Source of the DNA: an uncultured Eubacteriales bacterium
GTDB lineage: Bacteria > Bacillota > Clostridia > Oscillospirales > CAG-382
Assembly (NCBI GenBank): GCA_900550505.1
Contig: URSI01000005.1
Span: 1 to 20,143 of the forward strand
Direction of reading: 5' to 3'
Length of the DNA: 20,143 nucleotides
Shown here: piece after piece, positions 1 to 6,946 of the stretch
Position numbering within the stretch: the stretch's first letter is position 1
Layout of the letters: every line of letters starts with the position of its first letter
The notes under the pieces: model-generated
The model's input: only the letters and a program-made list of their open reading frames with translations
What the model was told of the DNA's origin: nothing
Database searches by the model: none
Program-made: the position numbers and the translations under genes

Positions 1-605
1 ACCTTTACAAGCTCGTCATAAAGTTTGTCAAGCTCCTGTGAATGGGCAGAATACCATTCGCCCTCCGCACGCCATGCGGCGCGGCGCAAAATATCGTCAG
101 GGCTCTGCTTAAAAGGCGTCAACTGAGAAAGCGTGCGCTTTTCGCCTTCAAACTCTATCTGTGCAGAGGCAATGAGCTTGGCGTAATCACTTACGAGACG
201 GTTCTCCTCCTGCATCATCGGCACTATCTCAGGCTTGAAGCACTTCAGCGCCAGCTCGATATTGGTAAAATACAAGCTTCCGAACTGCTTTTCAAAATCT
301 CCGCGGAATTCGGAATAATAGAGCGCGAGCGAAAACTCTTGTACCAACGGCTGCAATTTGGGAAGCTCTTCGTCAAAAAACGTGTTTTCGGAATCATAAA
401 ATTCATCCCGGGTATCGATAGTGTGGCGGACATATGCCAGAGCCGCAGCAGTTTCAAGGCGGTCAAAAAGCTCCTGCGCCTCTTTGAAAACGGTGAGCGC
501 ACATTCGTAATCACACGCGTCCGTCAAACGGTGCGTAAGCTCCTTTATTTCGGTGCCCATTTGCTCCATATCGGGTCTGACATACTTCATTTCTGAAAAT
601 TTCAT
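1..605 (-). CDS. M3-family oligoendopeptidase, N-terminal part only
   Basis: The minus-strand frame is open from an ATG at 605 to the window edge, giving about 201 residues starting MKFSEMKYVRPD. The sequence resembles the N-terminal helical region of M3 oligoendopeptidases (PepF-like), cytoplasmic zinc proteases that cut short peptides. Recognisable stretches are YVRHTIDTRDEFYD, the ELPKLQPLVQEFSLAL segment, and TPFKQSPDDILRRAAWRAEGEW, which leads into the catalytic domain. The HEXXH zinc motif would lie beyond the left edge, so activity cannot be judged. GAGGGA precedes the ATG. The start is 9 bases after the SGNH gene stop, so the two are probably co-transcribed. No signal peptide is seen. 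Confidence 0.85.
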   Translation of the reverse strand, partial: MKFSEMKYVRPDMEQMGTEIKELTHRLTDACDYECALTVFKEAQELFDRLETAAALAYVRHTIDTRDEFYDSENTFFDEELPKLQPLVQEFSLALYYSEFRGDFEKQFGSLYFTNIELALKCFKPEIVPMMQEENRLVSDYAKLIASAQIEFEGEKRTLSQLTPFKQSPDDILRRAAWRAEGEWYSAHSQELDKLYDELVK

Positions 606-614
606 ACTGATCCC

Positions 615-1685
615 TCACTCAATGTTTTTAAAATACTCGACGCAGGTCAAATCGGCTGTTCTCTGAAGTTCCTTCGCGTCCTCAAGCCCCGCGGTATAAT
701 TATTCCCGCAAGAAGCCGTCCTGCAGAACGAGTTCAGCCACGTGCAGGCAATAAGATAGCTGCCTGCGGCAGACGGATGCGAATCATCATCGGCATACAG
801 TCTGCGCGCACCGCAGTGCCTGAGTGAATAATCGGAAAAAGCCAAAGCCGCCGGAGCAACGGTGATTGAAAACCGTTTCGAAAGTACGGTGTAAATCTCC
901 GACAGTCTTCGGGCACCGTCGGCAACACGGGCAAGAGACGCCTCCGGTCGCATATAAAGCAACGGCTTTGCACCGTTTTCGGTGATCAGAGGCAATATCG
1001 CCTCAACAGCCGCCGCCGTATCATCGAACGAAGCCGATGCAACGTCCTGCAATACCACGTTGTCGTAGCGGTGAGCCTCCAATGCCGTACGAAGTGCTTT
1101 CCCACATCGTCCTGCGGGTTCTGCAAAATCAGAAAGGCCGACGCCGCCGAACGTACAGTAATATGCCGTGATCTCCGCGCCGGCAGCGCGCAGCAACCCC
1201 CTGAATTTTATCGGTGTTCCGTTGAAATACGTAGCACTGTTGCCGACAAAAAGCCATTTTTGCGCAGTTTCGCACCGGGATCCGTCATCGTAACGCACGA
1301 CGATCCGGCGGCTCTGAGGCTCAAACGCACCGTGCATTTCAAATATTACGGACATGGTGGAATTGTAGATCACGGCGCCCTCAAGTGCGGCTTCCTTACA
1401 TTCGGAAAGCCCGTCGTGTCCTGCAAACGCCACCGCAAACCCGCCCGGCGGAACGCAGAGCGAACGCTGGGGGCTGCCCAATGCGTTATCGGGCGCAGCT
1501 ATCAGTCTTCCGCCCGCCTCCGTCAGCACACCCGAGCCGTCAAACACCAGCAATTCCGCTTCACTGAGCTTGTTTTCCGCCGCAGATATCACTCTGACGC
1601 TCTCCGCGGGATTGGTATAGACGGTCACAAAAGAGGGCGAAAAAGGCACATCGACATTATCCGCGCTGATTGAAAGCTCCCTCAT
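615..1685 (-). CDS. SGNH/GDSL-type hydrolase with an extra N-terminal beta-rich domain
   Basis: This 356-residue protein has two parts. Residues about 145-330 look like an SGNH/GDSL esterase domain. Block I is FVGNSATYFN, with the likely nucleophile Ser150. A block III-like VVLQ follows near residue 211, and block V YADDDSHPSAAGSYL supplies the likely Asp310/His313 pair. These enzymes remove acyl groups from sugars, lipids or peptidoglycan; the substrate here is unknown. Residues 1-140 form a separate beta-rich domain with the pattern FVTVYTNP, an AAENKLSEAELLVF stretch and VPPGGFAVAF. The start at 1685 is chosen because AAGGAG (1693-1698) lies 7 bases upstream; an earlier ATG at 1724 lacks this. 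No signal peptide or membrane segment is visible, so it is probably cytoplasmic. It is the first gene of an operon with the M3 peptidase. Confidence 0.75.
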   Translation of the reverse strand: MRELSISADNVDVPFSPSFVTVYTNPAESVRVISAAENKLSEAELLVFDGSGVLTEAGGRLIAAPDNALGSPQRSLCVPPGGFAVAFAGHDGLSECKEAALEGAVIYNSTMSVIFEMHGAFEPQSRRIVVRYDDGSRCETAQKWLFVGNSATYFNGTPIKFRGLLRAAGAEITAYYCTFGGVGLSDFAEPAGRCGKALRTALEAHRYDNVVLQDVASASFDDTAAAVEAILPLITENGAKPLLYMRPEASLARVADGARRLSEIYTVLSKRFSITVAPAALAFSDYSLRHCGARRLYADDDSHPSAAGSYLIACTWLNSFCRTASCGNNYTAGLEDAKELQRTADLTCVEYFKNIE

Positions 1686-1791
1686 ATCACCACTCCTTAA
1701 ATTTGCTTTTAAGCCGGGAAGCAACGCATCAAGGCACCATTTTACCTGCTTCTCCCGCTTTCGGCATCAGTCAACATCCGGTGCACGTGCT

Positions 1792-1811
1792 GTAAAACCG
1801 ACCGGTTTTAC
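1792..1811. promoter_or_regulatory. Perfect dyad, likely operator at the SGNH gene promoter
   Basis: Two 9-base arms, GTAAAACCG and CGGTTTTAC, are perfect inverted copies separated by AC. The dyad begins at about +1 of the minus-strand promoter at 1818-1846, where a bound repressor would block initiation. The size and two-base centre fit a dimeric helix-turn-helix regulator. No regulator gene is present in the window. A hairpin role in the 5' end of the transcript is possible but there is no following T run. Confidence 0.6.
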
Positions 1812-1817
1812 CACATA

Positions 1818-1846
1818 ATGATATCATCGTCCCGCAATGTTGTCAA
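1818..1846 (-). promoter_or_regulatory. Sigma-A type promoter for the SGNH hydrolase/oligoendopeptidase operon
   Basis: On the minus strand the -35 box TTGACA (1841-1846) is followed after 17 bases by TATCAT (1818-1823), with a TG one base upstream that makes an extended -10. Transcription would begin near 1811, about 126 bases before the SGNH start codon. The match is close to consensus, so the promoter should be strong unless repressed, and the dyad at 1792-1811 sits right over the predicted start. Confidence 0.8.
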
Positions 1847-1866
1847 TAGCACTTATTATGAACACA

Positions 1867-1888
1867 CAAAACGGACAGCGCCGTTTTG
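1867..1888. promoter_or_regulatory. Second dyad in the divergent region
   Basis: CAAAACGG and CCGTTTTG form a perfect 8-base inverted repeat around ACAGCG. It lies upstream of the -35 box of the minus-strand promoter and about 45 bases before the patatin gene. Its half-site AAAACGG resembles AAAACCG of the dyad at 1792-1811, so one regulator could recognise both, but the spacing differs (6 against 2). No convincing plus-strand promoter is seen; a TATTAT at 1854-1859 would put a start near 1866 but has no -35 box. Confidence 0.4.
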
Positions 1889-1933
1889 CAGAGCACGCGG
1901 AACTCATATTTTGCTTGCGGCATATGATATGAT

Positions 1934-2914
1934 ATGAAAACCATATTATCAATCGACGGCGGCGGAGTAAGGGCGCTTATAAGCGCGGTCGTGGCGCAAC
2001 GCCTTGAACGATATCTCGCCGAAATTTCAGGTAACCCGGATTCACGTCTCTGCGATTTTTTCGACCTGTTTGCCGGCACGAGTGCCGGCGGGATCCTCGC
2101 CGCTGCATATCTTTGTCCCGAAAAAGACGGACGACCCCGATCCGCCTCGGAAATAACAGAGATTTTCGCCGGAATGTCAAAACGTGTGTTCCGTCGCTCA
2201 CCGCTCAGACAGGGTCTGCTGCGCCCTAAGTATTCTTCCTCCGCTCTGAAAAAAACACTTTACGGGCTTTTCGGCGACGTGAAATTCTCAGAGCTTGGAG
2301 GAGAACTGATGCTCACCGCTTTCGACATGGAGCATGGGCGCTGCTTCTTTTTCAACACCCACAGCGCCTCGCTGAGCGAACGCCGTGACTACCGTGTTGC
2401 CGATGCGGCACTCGCAACGTCGGCGGCTCCCGTGTACTTCCCACCGGCATCGATAACATCTGTCGATGACACACACAAACTGCTCGCAGACGGTGGGCTT
2501 TACGCGAATAACCCCGCCGTATGCGCATATGTTGAGGCGCATAAACTTTACGGCAGCGAACCGCTTCTTTTTCTTTCTTTGGGCAATATACGCTCTTCCG
2601 TCAGTCTTGAAGGTCCGCCCGGAGGTTACGGACTTTTCAAATGGGCTTATTCACTGCTTGACTCCATGTTCTGTGCCCAATCGCAGGCTGTTGATTACCA
2701 GCTCCGCCATCTTTTCAAGGGATCGGACAACTATTTACGCATAGATATTGACGACGAGCCGCGTATAGGACTTGATCATGCCGACAGCGATTCGATTGCA
2801 GGACTTATTAAAAGCGGAGAGCGGCTCTGCGATTCGAATGACGGAAGGCTGAGAGGATTTGCCCGCTGCGCCGTCGCACTCAAAGCCGGTGCGGCATATA
2901 CTAAGACGAGGTGA
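1934..2914 (+). CDS. Patatin-like phospholipase
   Basis: This 326-residue protein has the full patatin catalytic set: the oxyanion-hole glycines in DGGGVR (residues 8-13), the nucleophile elbow GTSAG with Ser50, and the catalytic Asp186 in LLADGGLYANNP. The family hydrolyses acyl esters of phospholipids using a Ser-Asp dyad. No signal peptide or membrane segment is present, so it should act from the cytoplasm on the inner membrane face. ATG codons occur at 1924, 1929 and 1934; only 1934 opens the frame that begins directly with the conserved KTILSIDGGG strand. No good Shine-Dalgarno is visible, so translation may be weak or start near the 5' end of the message. Its stop lies inside the ribosome binding site of the amidase gene, so the pair is coupled. 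A cyclic-nucleotide-activated role is not supported: no cyclase is nearby. Confidence 0.9.
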   Translation: MKTILSIDGGGVRALISAVVAQRLERYLAEISGNPDSRLCDFFDLFAGTSAGGILAAAYLCPEKDGRPRSASEITEIFAGMSKRVFRRSPLRQGLLRPKYSSSALKKTLYGLFGDVKFSELGGELMLTAFDMEHGRCFFFNTHSASLSERRDYRVADAALATSAAPVYFPPASITSVDDTHKLLADGGLYANNPAVCAYVEAHKLYGSEPLLFLSLGNIRSSVSLEGPPGGYGLFKWAYSLLDSMFCAQSQAVDYQLRHLFKGSDNYLRIDIDDEPRIGLDHADSDSIAGLIKSGERLCDSNDGRLRGFARCAVALKAGAAYTKTR

Positions 2915-2919
2915 ATCAA

Positions 2920-3660
2920 ATGGCTTCTCTGTATCTCAGCCCTTCCACACAGGAATACAACAAATATTATGACAACAGCGGCAGCGAGGAATATTATATG
3001 AATCTCATTGCAGATGCGATGGAACCGTATCTGCTCGCTTCGGGGATCAGCTTCACTCGCAATTCGCCCGACATGACCGTAAACGAGGTCGTTCGCCAAT
3101 CGAACGAAGGGAACTATGGACTGCATCTGGCGATCCATTCCAACGCAGGTCCCGAATCACTTGCCGGTCTGCTGAGCGGCAGCGACGTATACTACTATGC
3201 TCCAAGCAAACAGAGCCTGCGGGCTGCAACTATCTTTGCCGACGGGCTCCGAGAGATATACTATGACCCTTCGGCCGTCCGTGAAATGCCCAACACCACG
3301 TTTGCCGAGCTTCGTTACACCGACGCTCCCGCCGTACTTGTCGAACTTGCATACCACGACAATCCTGAAGACGCCGAATGGATCAAAAACAACATCCGGC
3401 TCATCGCCAGAAATCTTTCACAATCTGCCGCTGAATTCTTGGGTGTGGAATTCGTAGATCCGCAGGTGCGTACCGGCGTGGTACACACTCAGGGCGGCAG
3501 ACTGAACATTCGCAACGAACCGTCTCTGAACGGTGACATAATAGGTCAGATCCCCAACGGGGCAACCGTTGAGGTGCTCGCACGTTCCGGAGAGTGGTAC
3601 TCCGTAAGTTATCAGGGCATAACCGGATATTCTTTTGCGTCATATATAACAGTTTCCTGA
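2920..3660 (+). CDS. N-acetylmuramoyl-L-alanine amidase with C-terminal SH3b domain
   Basis: This 246-residue protein resembles the amidase_3 family, zinc enzymes that cut the bond between N-acetylmuramic acid and L-alanine in peptidoglycan. Visible features are a glutamate pair (23-24) in GSEEYYMN, LAIHSNA with His73, and VLVELAYHDN with the likely catalytic Glu142. The canonical first zinc motif (DPGHGG) is absent; LYLSPSTQEYN occupies that place. Residues about 183-246 form a bacterial SH3 domain (RLNIRNEPSLNGDIIGQIPNG), commonly a wall-binding module. There is no signal peptide, so export would need another route or lysis. ATG 2920 is chosen over GTG 2911 because GAGGTG (2908-2913) is well placed before it. 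That site overlaps the patatin stop, indicating coupling. Confidence 0.85.
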   Translation: MASLYLSPSTQEYNKYYDNSGSEEYYMNLIADAMEPYLLASGISFTRNSPDMTVNEVVRQSNEGNYGLHLAIHSNAGPESLAGLLSGSDVYYYAPSKQSLRAATIFADGLREIYYDPSAVREMPNTTFAELRYTDAPAVLVELAYHDNPEDAEWIKNNIRLIARNLSQSAAEFLGVEFVDPQVRTGVVHTQGGRLNIRNEPSLNGDIIGQIPNGATVEVLARSGEWYSVSYQGITGYSFASYITVS

Positions 3661-3688
3661 ATTTCAGATCCACAGACTTGAAAAACAA

Positions 3689-3728
3689 AAACAGACCCGT
3701 TGATACCGAAATATCTGCGGGTCTGTTT
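3689..3728. terminator. Two-way intrinsic terminator between convergent operons
   Basis: The arms AAACAGACCCG (3689-3699) and CGGGTCTGTTT (3718-3728) pair over 11 bases around an 18-base loop, which itself contains a GATA/TATC pairing. On the minus strand the stem is followed by TTGTTTTT, a strong tail ending the ribosomal cluster after rplQ. On the plus strand the tail TTTGATTATT is weaker but usable after the amidase gene. Confidence 0.85.
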
Positions 3729-3773
3729 GATTATTGCGTTTGTCGGAAGTGCTTCTTAAAATGCAAGTAAGTC

Positions 3774-4307
3774 TTACTGCTCGGCACTCTGCTCATCCGC
3801 GGTCGGCTCCTGCTCGGCTGCGGGTTCCGCTGTCTGTTCCGTCTCCTTAGCCTCAGACTTGGAGTCTTCCTTCTTCTTCGCTTCGGCCTCTTTTGCAGCC
3901 TTTATGTCGGCTTTATCCTTTTCGCGCTGCTCCTTCTTGCTCAGAGGTGCATAGAGCGACGCGGCATCCACCATCTCTATAAGCGCCATCTCGGCACCGT
4001 CACCTCTGCGGGGACCCAGCTTGAGCACACGGGTGTAACCGCCGTTTCTCTCTGTGTAGAGCGGAGCAATGCTGTCAAAAAGCTTTACGACAACATCCTC
4101 CCTCGTGATGAATGCAAGTGCCTGACGCCGTGCGGCAAGCGTATTCGCTTTGCCGAGCGTAACCATTTTATCTGCAAGAGCGCTGACTTCCTTTGCTCTT
4201 GTAACAGTTGTTTCAAGTTTTCCCTTTTCGAGCAGAATGGTGACCAGACCTTTAAGCATCGCCATCCTGTGGTCAGTCTTTCTGCCCAATTTTCTTGTTC
4301 CGGGCAT
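3774..4307 (-). CDS. rplQ: Large subunit ribosomal protein L17, with long C-terminal tail
   Basis: L17 binds 23S rRNA near the nascent-chain exit of the large subunit. Residues 1-122 are a normal bacterial L17: PGTRKLGRKTDHRMAML at the N-terminus, the TRAKEVSALADKMVTLGK helix, and YTRVLKLGPRRGDGAEMALIE. Bacterial L17 is usually about 115-130 residues; this one has 177, because residues 123-177 form a low-complexity tail, first rich in Lys/Glu/Ala and then acidic with Gln and Pro. AGGAGG precedes the ATG. It is the last gene of the cluster, 31 bases after rpoA, and is followed by the terminator at 3689-3728. Confidence 0.97.
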   Translation of the reverse strand: MPGTRKLGRKTDHRMAMLKGLVTILLEKGKLETTVTRAKEVSALADKMVTLGKANTLAARRQALAFITREDVVVKLFDSIAPLYTERNGGYTRVLKLGPRRGDGAEMALIEMVDAASLYAPLSKKEQREKDKADIKAAKEAEAKKKEDSKSEAKETEQTAEPAAEQEPTADEQSAEQ

Positions 4308-4338
4308 GATTGCTCCTCCTTGTAGATTTTTAGGGCGC

Positions 4339-5289
4339 TTACTCCTCGCTGGGCTTGAGCTCCAGACCGAGCGACTCGAGCTTGTTTATGACTTCCTCAA
4401 GCGATTTCTTGCCGAGGTTTCTGACCTTCATCATGTCCTCTTCGGTCTTGTTGATAAGGTCCTCCACAGTGTCGATCCCCGCCCTCTTGAGGCAGTTGAA
4501 CGACCTGACCGACATATCAAGCTCTTCTATCGTCATTTCAAGCACTTTTTCCTTGATCGTTTCCTCGCGGTCGACCATGATCTCTGTATTCTTCGCCTCA
4601 TCAGAAAGATCGATAAACAGTGAAAGGTGCTCGCTCAATATCTTCGCCGCCAGCGAAACGGCCTCCTTGGCGCTTATGGTGCCGTTGGTCAGCACCTCAA
4701 GCGTCAGCTTGTCAAAGTCCGTGATATTTCCGACACGGGTATCTTCAACGCTGTAACTTACATTGTAAACCGGCGTGAAGATCGAATCAGTGAACACAAC
4801 GCCTATGACCGGCGGAGCCATCTGCTTGTTTTTATCGGAAGAGACGTATCCTCTGCCCCTGCCGAATGTGATCTCCATATAGAACGGATAGCCCTCTTCA
4901 ACGGTTGCTATATGATGATCGGGATTAAGTATCTCGATGTCAGCGTCCGTTTGGATGTCACCGGCGGTAACGGTGCAGCCGCCTCTGACGTCTATAACCA
5001 CCGTCTTTGAACCCTGACTGTGAAGTTTCGCCACGATACCCTTCACGTTCATCACGATCTCAGTCACGTCTTCCTTCACACCGGGTACTGTGGATATCTC
5101 ATGCAGCACGCCGTCGATCTTGATCTGCGTCGCTGCCACGCCCGGAAGCGAGCTGAGAAGCACACGGCGCAACGAATTACCGAGAGTGATACCGTATCCG
5201 CGCTCAAGCGGCTCGATAATAAACCTGCCTTTGCGACCATCCTCGCTGAGCTCTGCGGTGATAATATTGGGTCTTTCTATTTCTATCAT
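4339..5289 (-). CDS. rpoA: DNA-directed RNA polymerase subunit alpha
   Basis: The alpha subunit dimerises to start RNA polymerase assembly and contacts promoter UP elements and activators. The 316-residue product has the N-terminal dimerisation domain (residues 1 to about 235, with GNSLRRVLLSSLPG at 37-50) and the C-terminal DNA-binding domain (about 253-312) with RSFNCLKRAGI and RNLGKKSLEEV. Length is normal. The ATG at 5289 is preferred over a GTG at 5313 because it gives the standard MIEIERP start and AAGGA lies upstream, though 11 bases away. The 56-base gap to rpsD is larger than most in the cluster but I see no promoter or terminator in it. Confidence 0.98.
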   Translation of the reverse strand: MIEIERPNIITAELSEDGRKGRFIIEPLERGYGITLGNSLRRVLLSSLPGVAATQIKIDGVLHEISTVPGVKEDVTEIVMNVKGIVAKLHSQGSKTVVIDVRGGCTVTAGDIQTDADIEILNPDHHIATVEEGYPFYMEITFGRGRGYVSSDKNKQMAPPVIGVVFTDSIFTPVYNVSYSVEDTRVGNITDFDKLTLEVLTNGTISAKEAVSLAAKILSEHLSLFIDLSDEAKNTEIMVDREETIKEKVLEMTIEELDMSVRSFNCLKRAGIDTVEDLINKTEEDMMKVRNLGKKSLEEVINKLESLGLELKPSEE

Positions 5290-5345
5290 TTGGCCTGCGT
5301 TCCTTTCCGGCACTTACAGTGCCTGTTTGTGCCCATCCGACCGTA

Positions 5346-5978
5346 TTACTTGGAATACAACTCGACGATGAGATGCTCTTCGAACGGAAAGTCTACGTCT
5401 TCTCTCGTAGGCAATGCCACTACCTTTGCCGTAGCCGTTTCCTTGTCGACCTCAAGCCACTTCGGAACACTCTTCGTGCCGATACCTTCGATAAGCGATT
5501 TAAATTTCTCCGACTTGCGGCTCTCATCTCTCAGAGTGATAACATCGCCCTGTTTGAGGAGCATCGACGGTATGTCCGCCTTCTTGCCGTTTATGCGGAA
5601 GTGTCCGTGGAGCACCAGCTGCCTTGCCTCTTTGCGGCTCTCAGCCATGCCCATCCTGTACACTACATTGTCGAATCTGCGCTCGACGAGCACGAGCAGG
5701 TTTTCACCGGTCTGCCCTTCTTTTCTGTCGGCGGTGACAAAGTAGTTTTTAAACTGCTTCTCTAAGATACCGTAATATCTCTTGGCCTTCTGCTTCTCAC
5801 GAAGCTGCAATCCGTATTCCTTGACACGTCTCCTGCCATTCGCAGCACCGTGTTGTCCGGGCATCGACGCCCTCTTGAGCTGCGGACATTTATCGGAATA
5901 GCATTTCTCTCCCTTAAGAAAGAGCTTGGTGCCTTCTCTGCGGCAGAGTCTGCACGAAGGACCTGTGTATCTTGCCAT
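5346..5978 (-). CDS. rpsD: Small subunit ribosomal protein S4, zinc-binding type
   Basis: S4 is a primary 16S rRNA binder that nucleates 30S assembly. The 210-residue protein begins MARYTGPSCRLCRREG and carries Cys9, Cys12, Cys26 and Cys31, the zinc-ligand pattern of the cysteine-containing S4 form known in Thermus; the Bacillus subtilis form lacks these cysteines. The S4 RNA-binding domain spans about residues 99-160 and includes ESRKEARQLVLHGHFRINGK. AGGAGG precedes the ATG by 9 bases. It follows rpsK by 30 bases. S4 represses its own operon in some bacteria; I see no recognisable S4 target here. Confidence 0.98.
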   Translation of the reverse strand: MARYTGPSCRLCRREGTKLFLKGEKCYSDKCPQLKRASMPGQHGAANGRRRVKEYGLQLREKQKAKRYYGILEKQFKNYFVTADRKEGQTGENLLVLVERRFDNVVYRMGMAESRKEARQLVLHGHFRINGKKADIPSMLLKQGDVITLRDESRKSEKFKSLIEGIGTKSVPKWLEVDKETATAKVVALPTREDVDFPFEEHLIVELYSK

Positions 5979-6008
5979 TTGTTTCTTCCTCCTGTTTTTC
6001 TCGGCGCG

Positions 6009-6410
6009 TCAAACGCGTCTTCTCTTGGGCGGTCTGCAGCCGTTATGCGGTATCGGAGTGACGTCCTTTATCAGCGTGATGTCAAGTCCGGCCACCTGGA
6101 GCGCTCTTATCGCCGCTTCTCTTCCGGGTCCGGGACCTCTTACGAACACCTCGACCGTCTTAAGTCCGTGCTCCATCGCCGCTTTTGCCGCCGTCTCGGC
6201 TGCCATCTGTGCTGCAAACGGAGTCGACTTGCGCGAGCCCCTGTAACCAAGCTCGCCGGCCGATGCCCACGACAGCGCATTGCCCATGGTGTCGGTGATC
6301 GTTACGATGGTATTGTTGTAGCTCGAACGGATGTGTGCCGCACCCTTTTCAATATTCTTGCGCTCGCGGCGTTTCCTGACGGTCACGCGCTTATTTTGTG
6401 CCTTAGCCAT
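6009..6410 (-). CDS. rpsK: Small subunit ribosomal protein S11
   Basis: S11 sits on the 30S platform near the mRNA exit, contacting 16S rRNA. The 133-residue protein has the family hallmarks: HIRSSYNNTIVTITD (26-40), the GPGPGRE turn (92-98) and the basic C-terminus DVTPIPHNGCRPPKRRRV (116-133). Length is normal. A strong AGGAGGAGC lies upstream of the ATG. It is 19 bases after rpsM, in the standard rpsM-rpsK-rpsD-rpoA-rplQ order of the alpha operon. Confidence 0.98.
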   Translation of the reverse strand: MAKAQNKRVTVRKRRERKNIEKGAAHIRSSYNNTIVTITDTMGNALSWASAGELGYRGSRKSTPFAAQMAAETAAKAAMEHGLKTVEVFVRGPGPGREAAIRALQVAGLDITLIKDVTPIPHNGCRPPKRRRV

Positions 6411-6429
6411 CGAAGTATTGCTCCTCCTG

Positions 6430-6798
6430 TTATTTCTTCTTGTTCGCGATGGTCTTTACCGGACCCTTACGGGTTCTCGCGTTCGTCTTGGTGCGCTGTC
6501 CTCTCACAGGCAGTCCCTTTCTGTGCCTGATCCCGCGATAGCAATCGATCTCGACCATTCTCTTGATGTTCATAGCCACTTCGCGGCGAAGATCGCCTTC
6601 CACGATATATTCGTTCTCGATGACCTCACGAAGCTTGGCAACTTCCGCTTCGCTCAGATCCTTGCAACGGGTGTCCGGGTTGACACCGGTCTTCTTCAGT
6701 ATCTCGTTGGAGCGGCTGCGGCCTATGCCGTAAATATAGGTAAGCCCGATCTCTACTCGTTTCTCGTTCGGGATATCAACACCTGAAATACGTGCCAT
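6430..6798 (-). CDS. rpsM: Small subunit ribosomal protein S13
   Basis: S13 is in the 30S head, bridges to the 50S subunit and contacts the P-site tRNA with its basic tail. The 122-residue protein shows MARISGVDIPNEKRVEIGLTYIYGIG at the start, split in my reading into a short strand and the helix-two-turn-helix region, and the signature RGIRHRKGLPVRGQRTKTN at 88-106. The Lys-rich end (IANKKK) is typical. GAAAGAGGTG precedes the ATG. It lies 15 bases after rpmJ. Confidence 0.98.
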   Translation of the reverse strand: MARISGVDIPNEKRVEIGLTYIYGIGRSRSNEILKKTGVNPDTRCKDLSEAEVAKLREVIENEYIVEGDLRREVAMNIKRMVEIDCYRGIRHRKGLPVRGQRTKTNARTRKGPVKTIANKKK

Positions 6799-6813
6799 TA
6801 TTACACCTCTTTC

Positions 6814-6927
6814 TTACCCTTGTTTCTGCTTGTGCTTGGGGTTCTCACAGATGACCATGACTTTCCCCTTGCGCTTGATGATCTTGCATTTTTCGCAGAT
6901 CTTTTTAACTGACGGTTTGACCTTCAT
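6814..6927 (-). CDS. rpmJ: Large subunit ribosomal protein L36, zinc-binding type
   Basis: This 37-residue frame starts MKVKPSVKKICEKC and ends NPKHKQKQG. Cys11, Cys14, Cys27 and His32 form the zinc ribbon of the cysteine-containing L36 form. L36 is a small 50S protein that stabilises 23S rRNA near the factor-binding region. GGGAGG lies 7 bases upstream of the ATG. It sits between infA and rpsM, its standard Gram-positive location. Confidence 0.97.
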   Translation of the reverse strand: MKVKPSVKKICEKCKIIKRKGKVMVICENPKHKQKQG

Positions 6928-6946
6928 TACATATCCTCCCTGTGGC

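Noticed and set aside
42..596. Plus-strand open frame of 184 codons
   Set aside because: It is antisense to the open M3 oligoendopeptidase frame, has no ribosome binding site and no family resemblance.
1934..2914. CBASS-type phospholipase effector
   Set aside because: The protein has a patatin core only in common with CapV-like effectors. No cyclic-oligonucleotide synthase, E1/E2 or JAB genes are nearby, so a defence assignment is not supported.
5290..5313. Longer rpoA start at GTG 5313
   Set aside because: It would add eight residues absent from the family; the region is better read as leader with AAGGA for ATG 5289.
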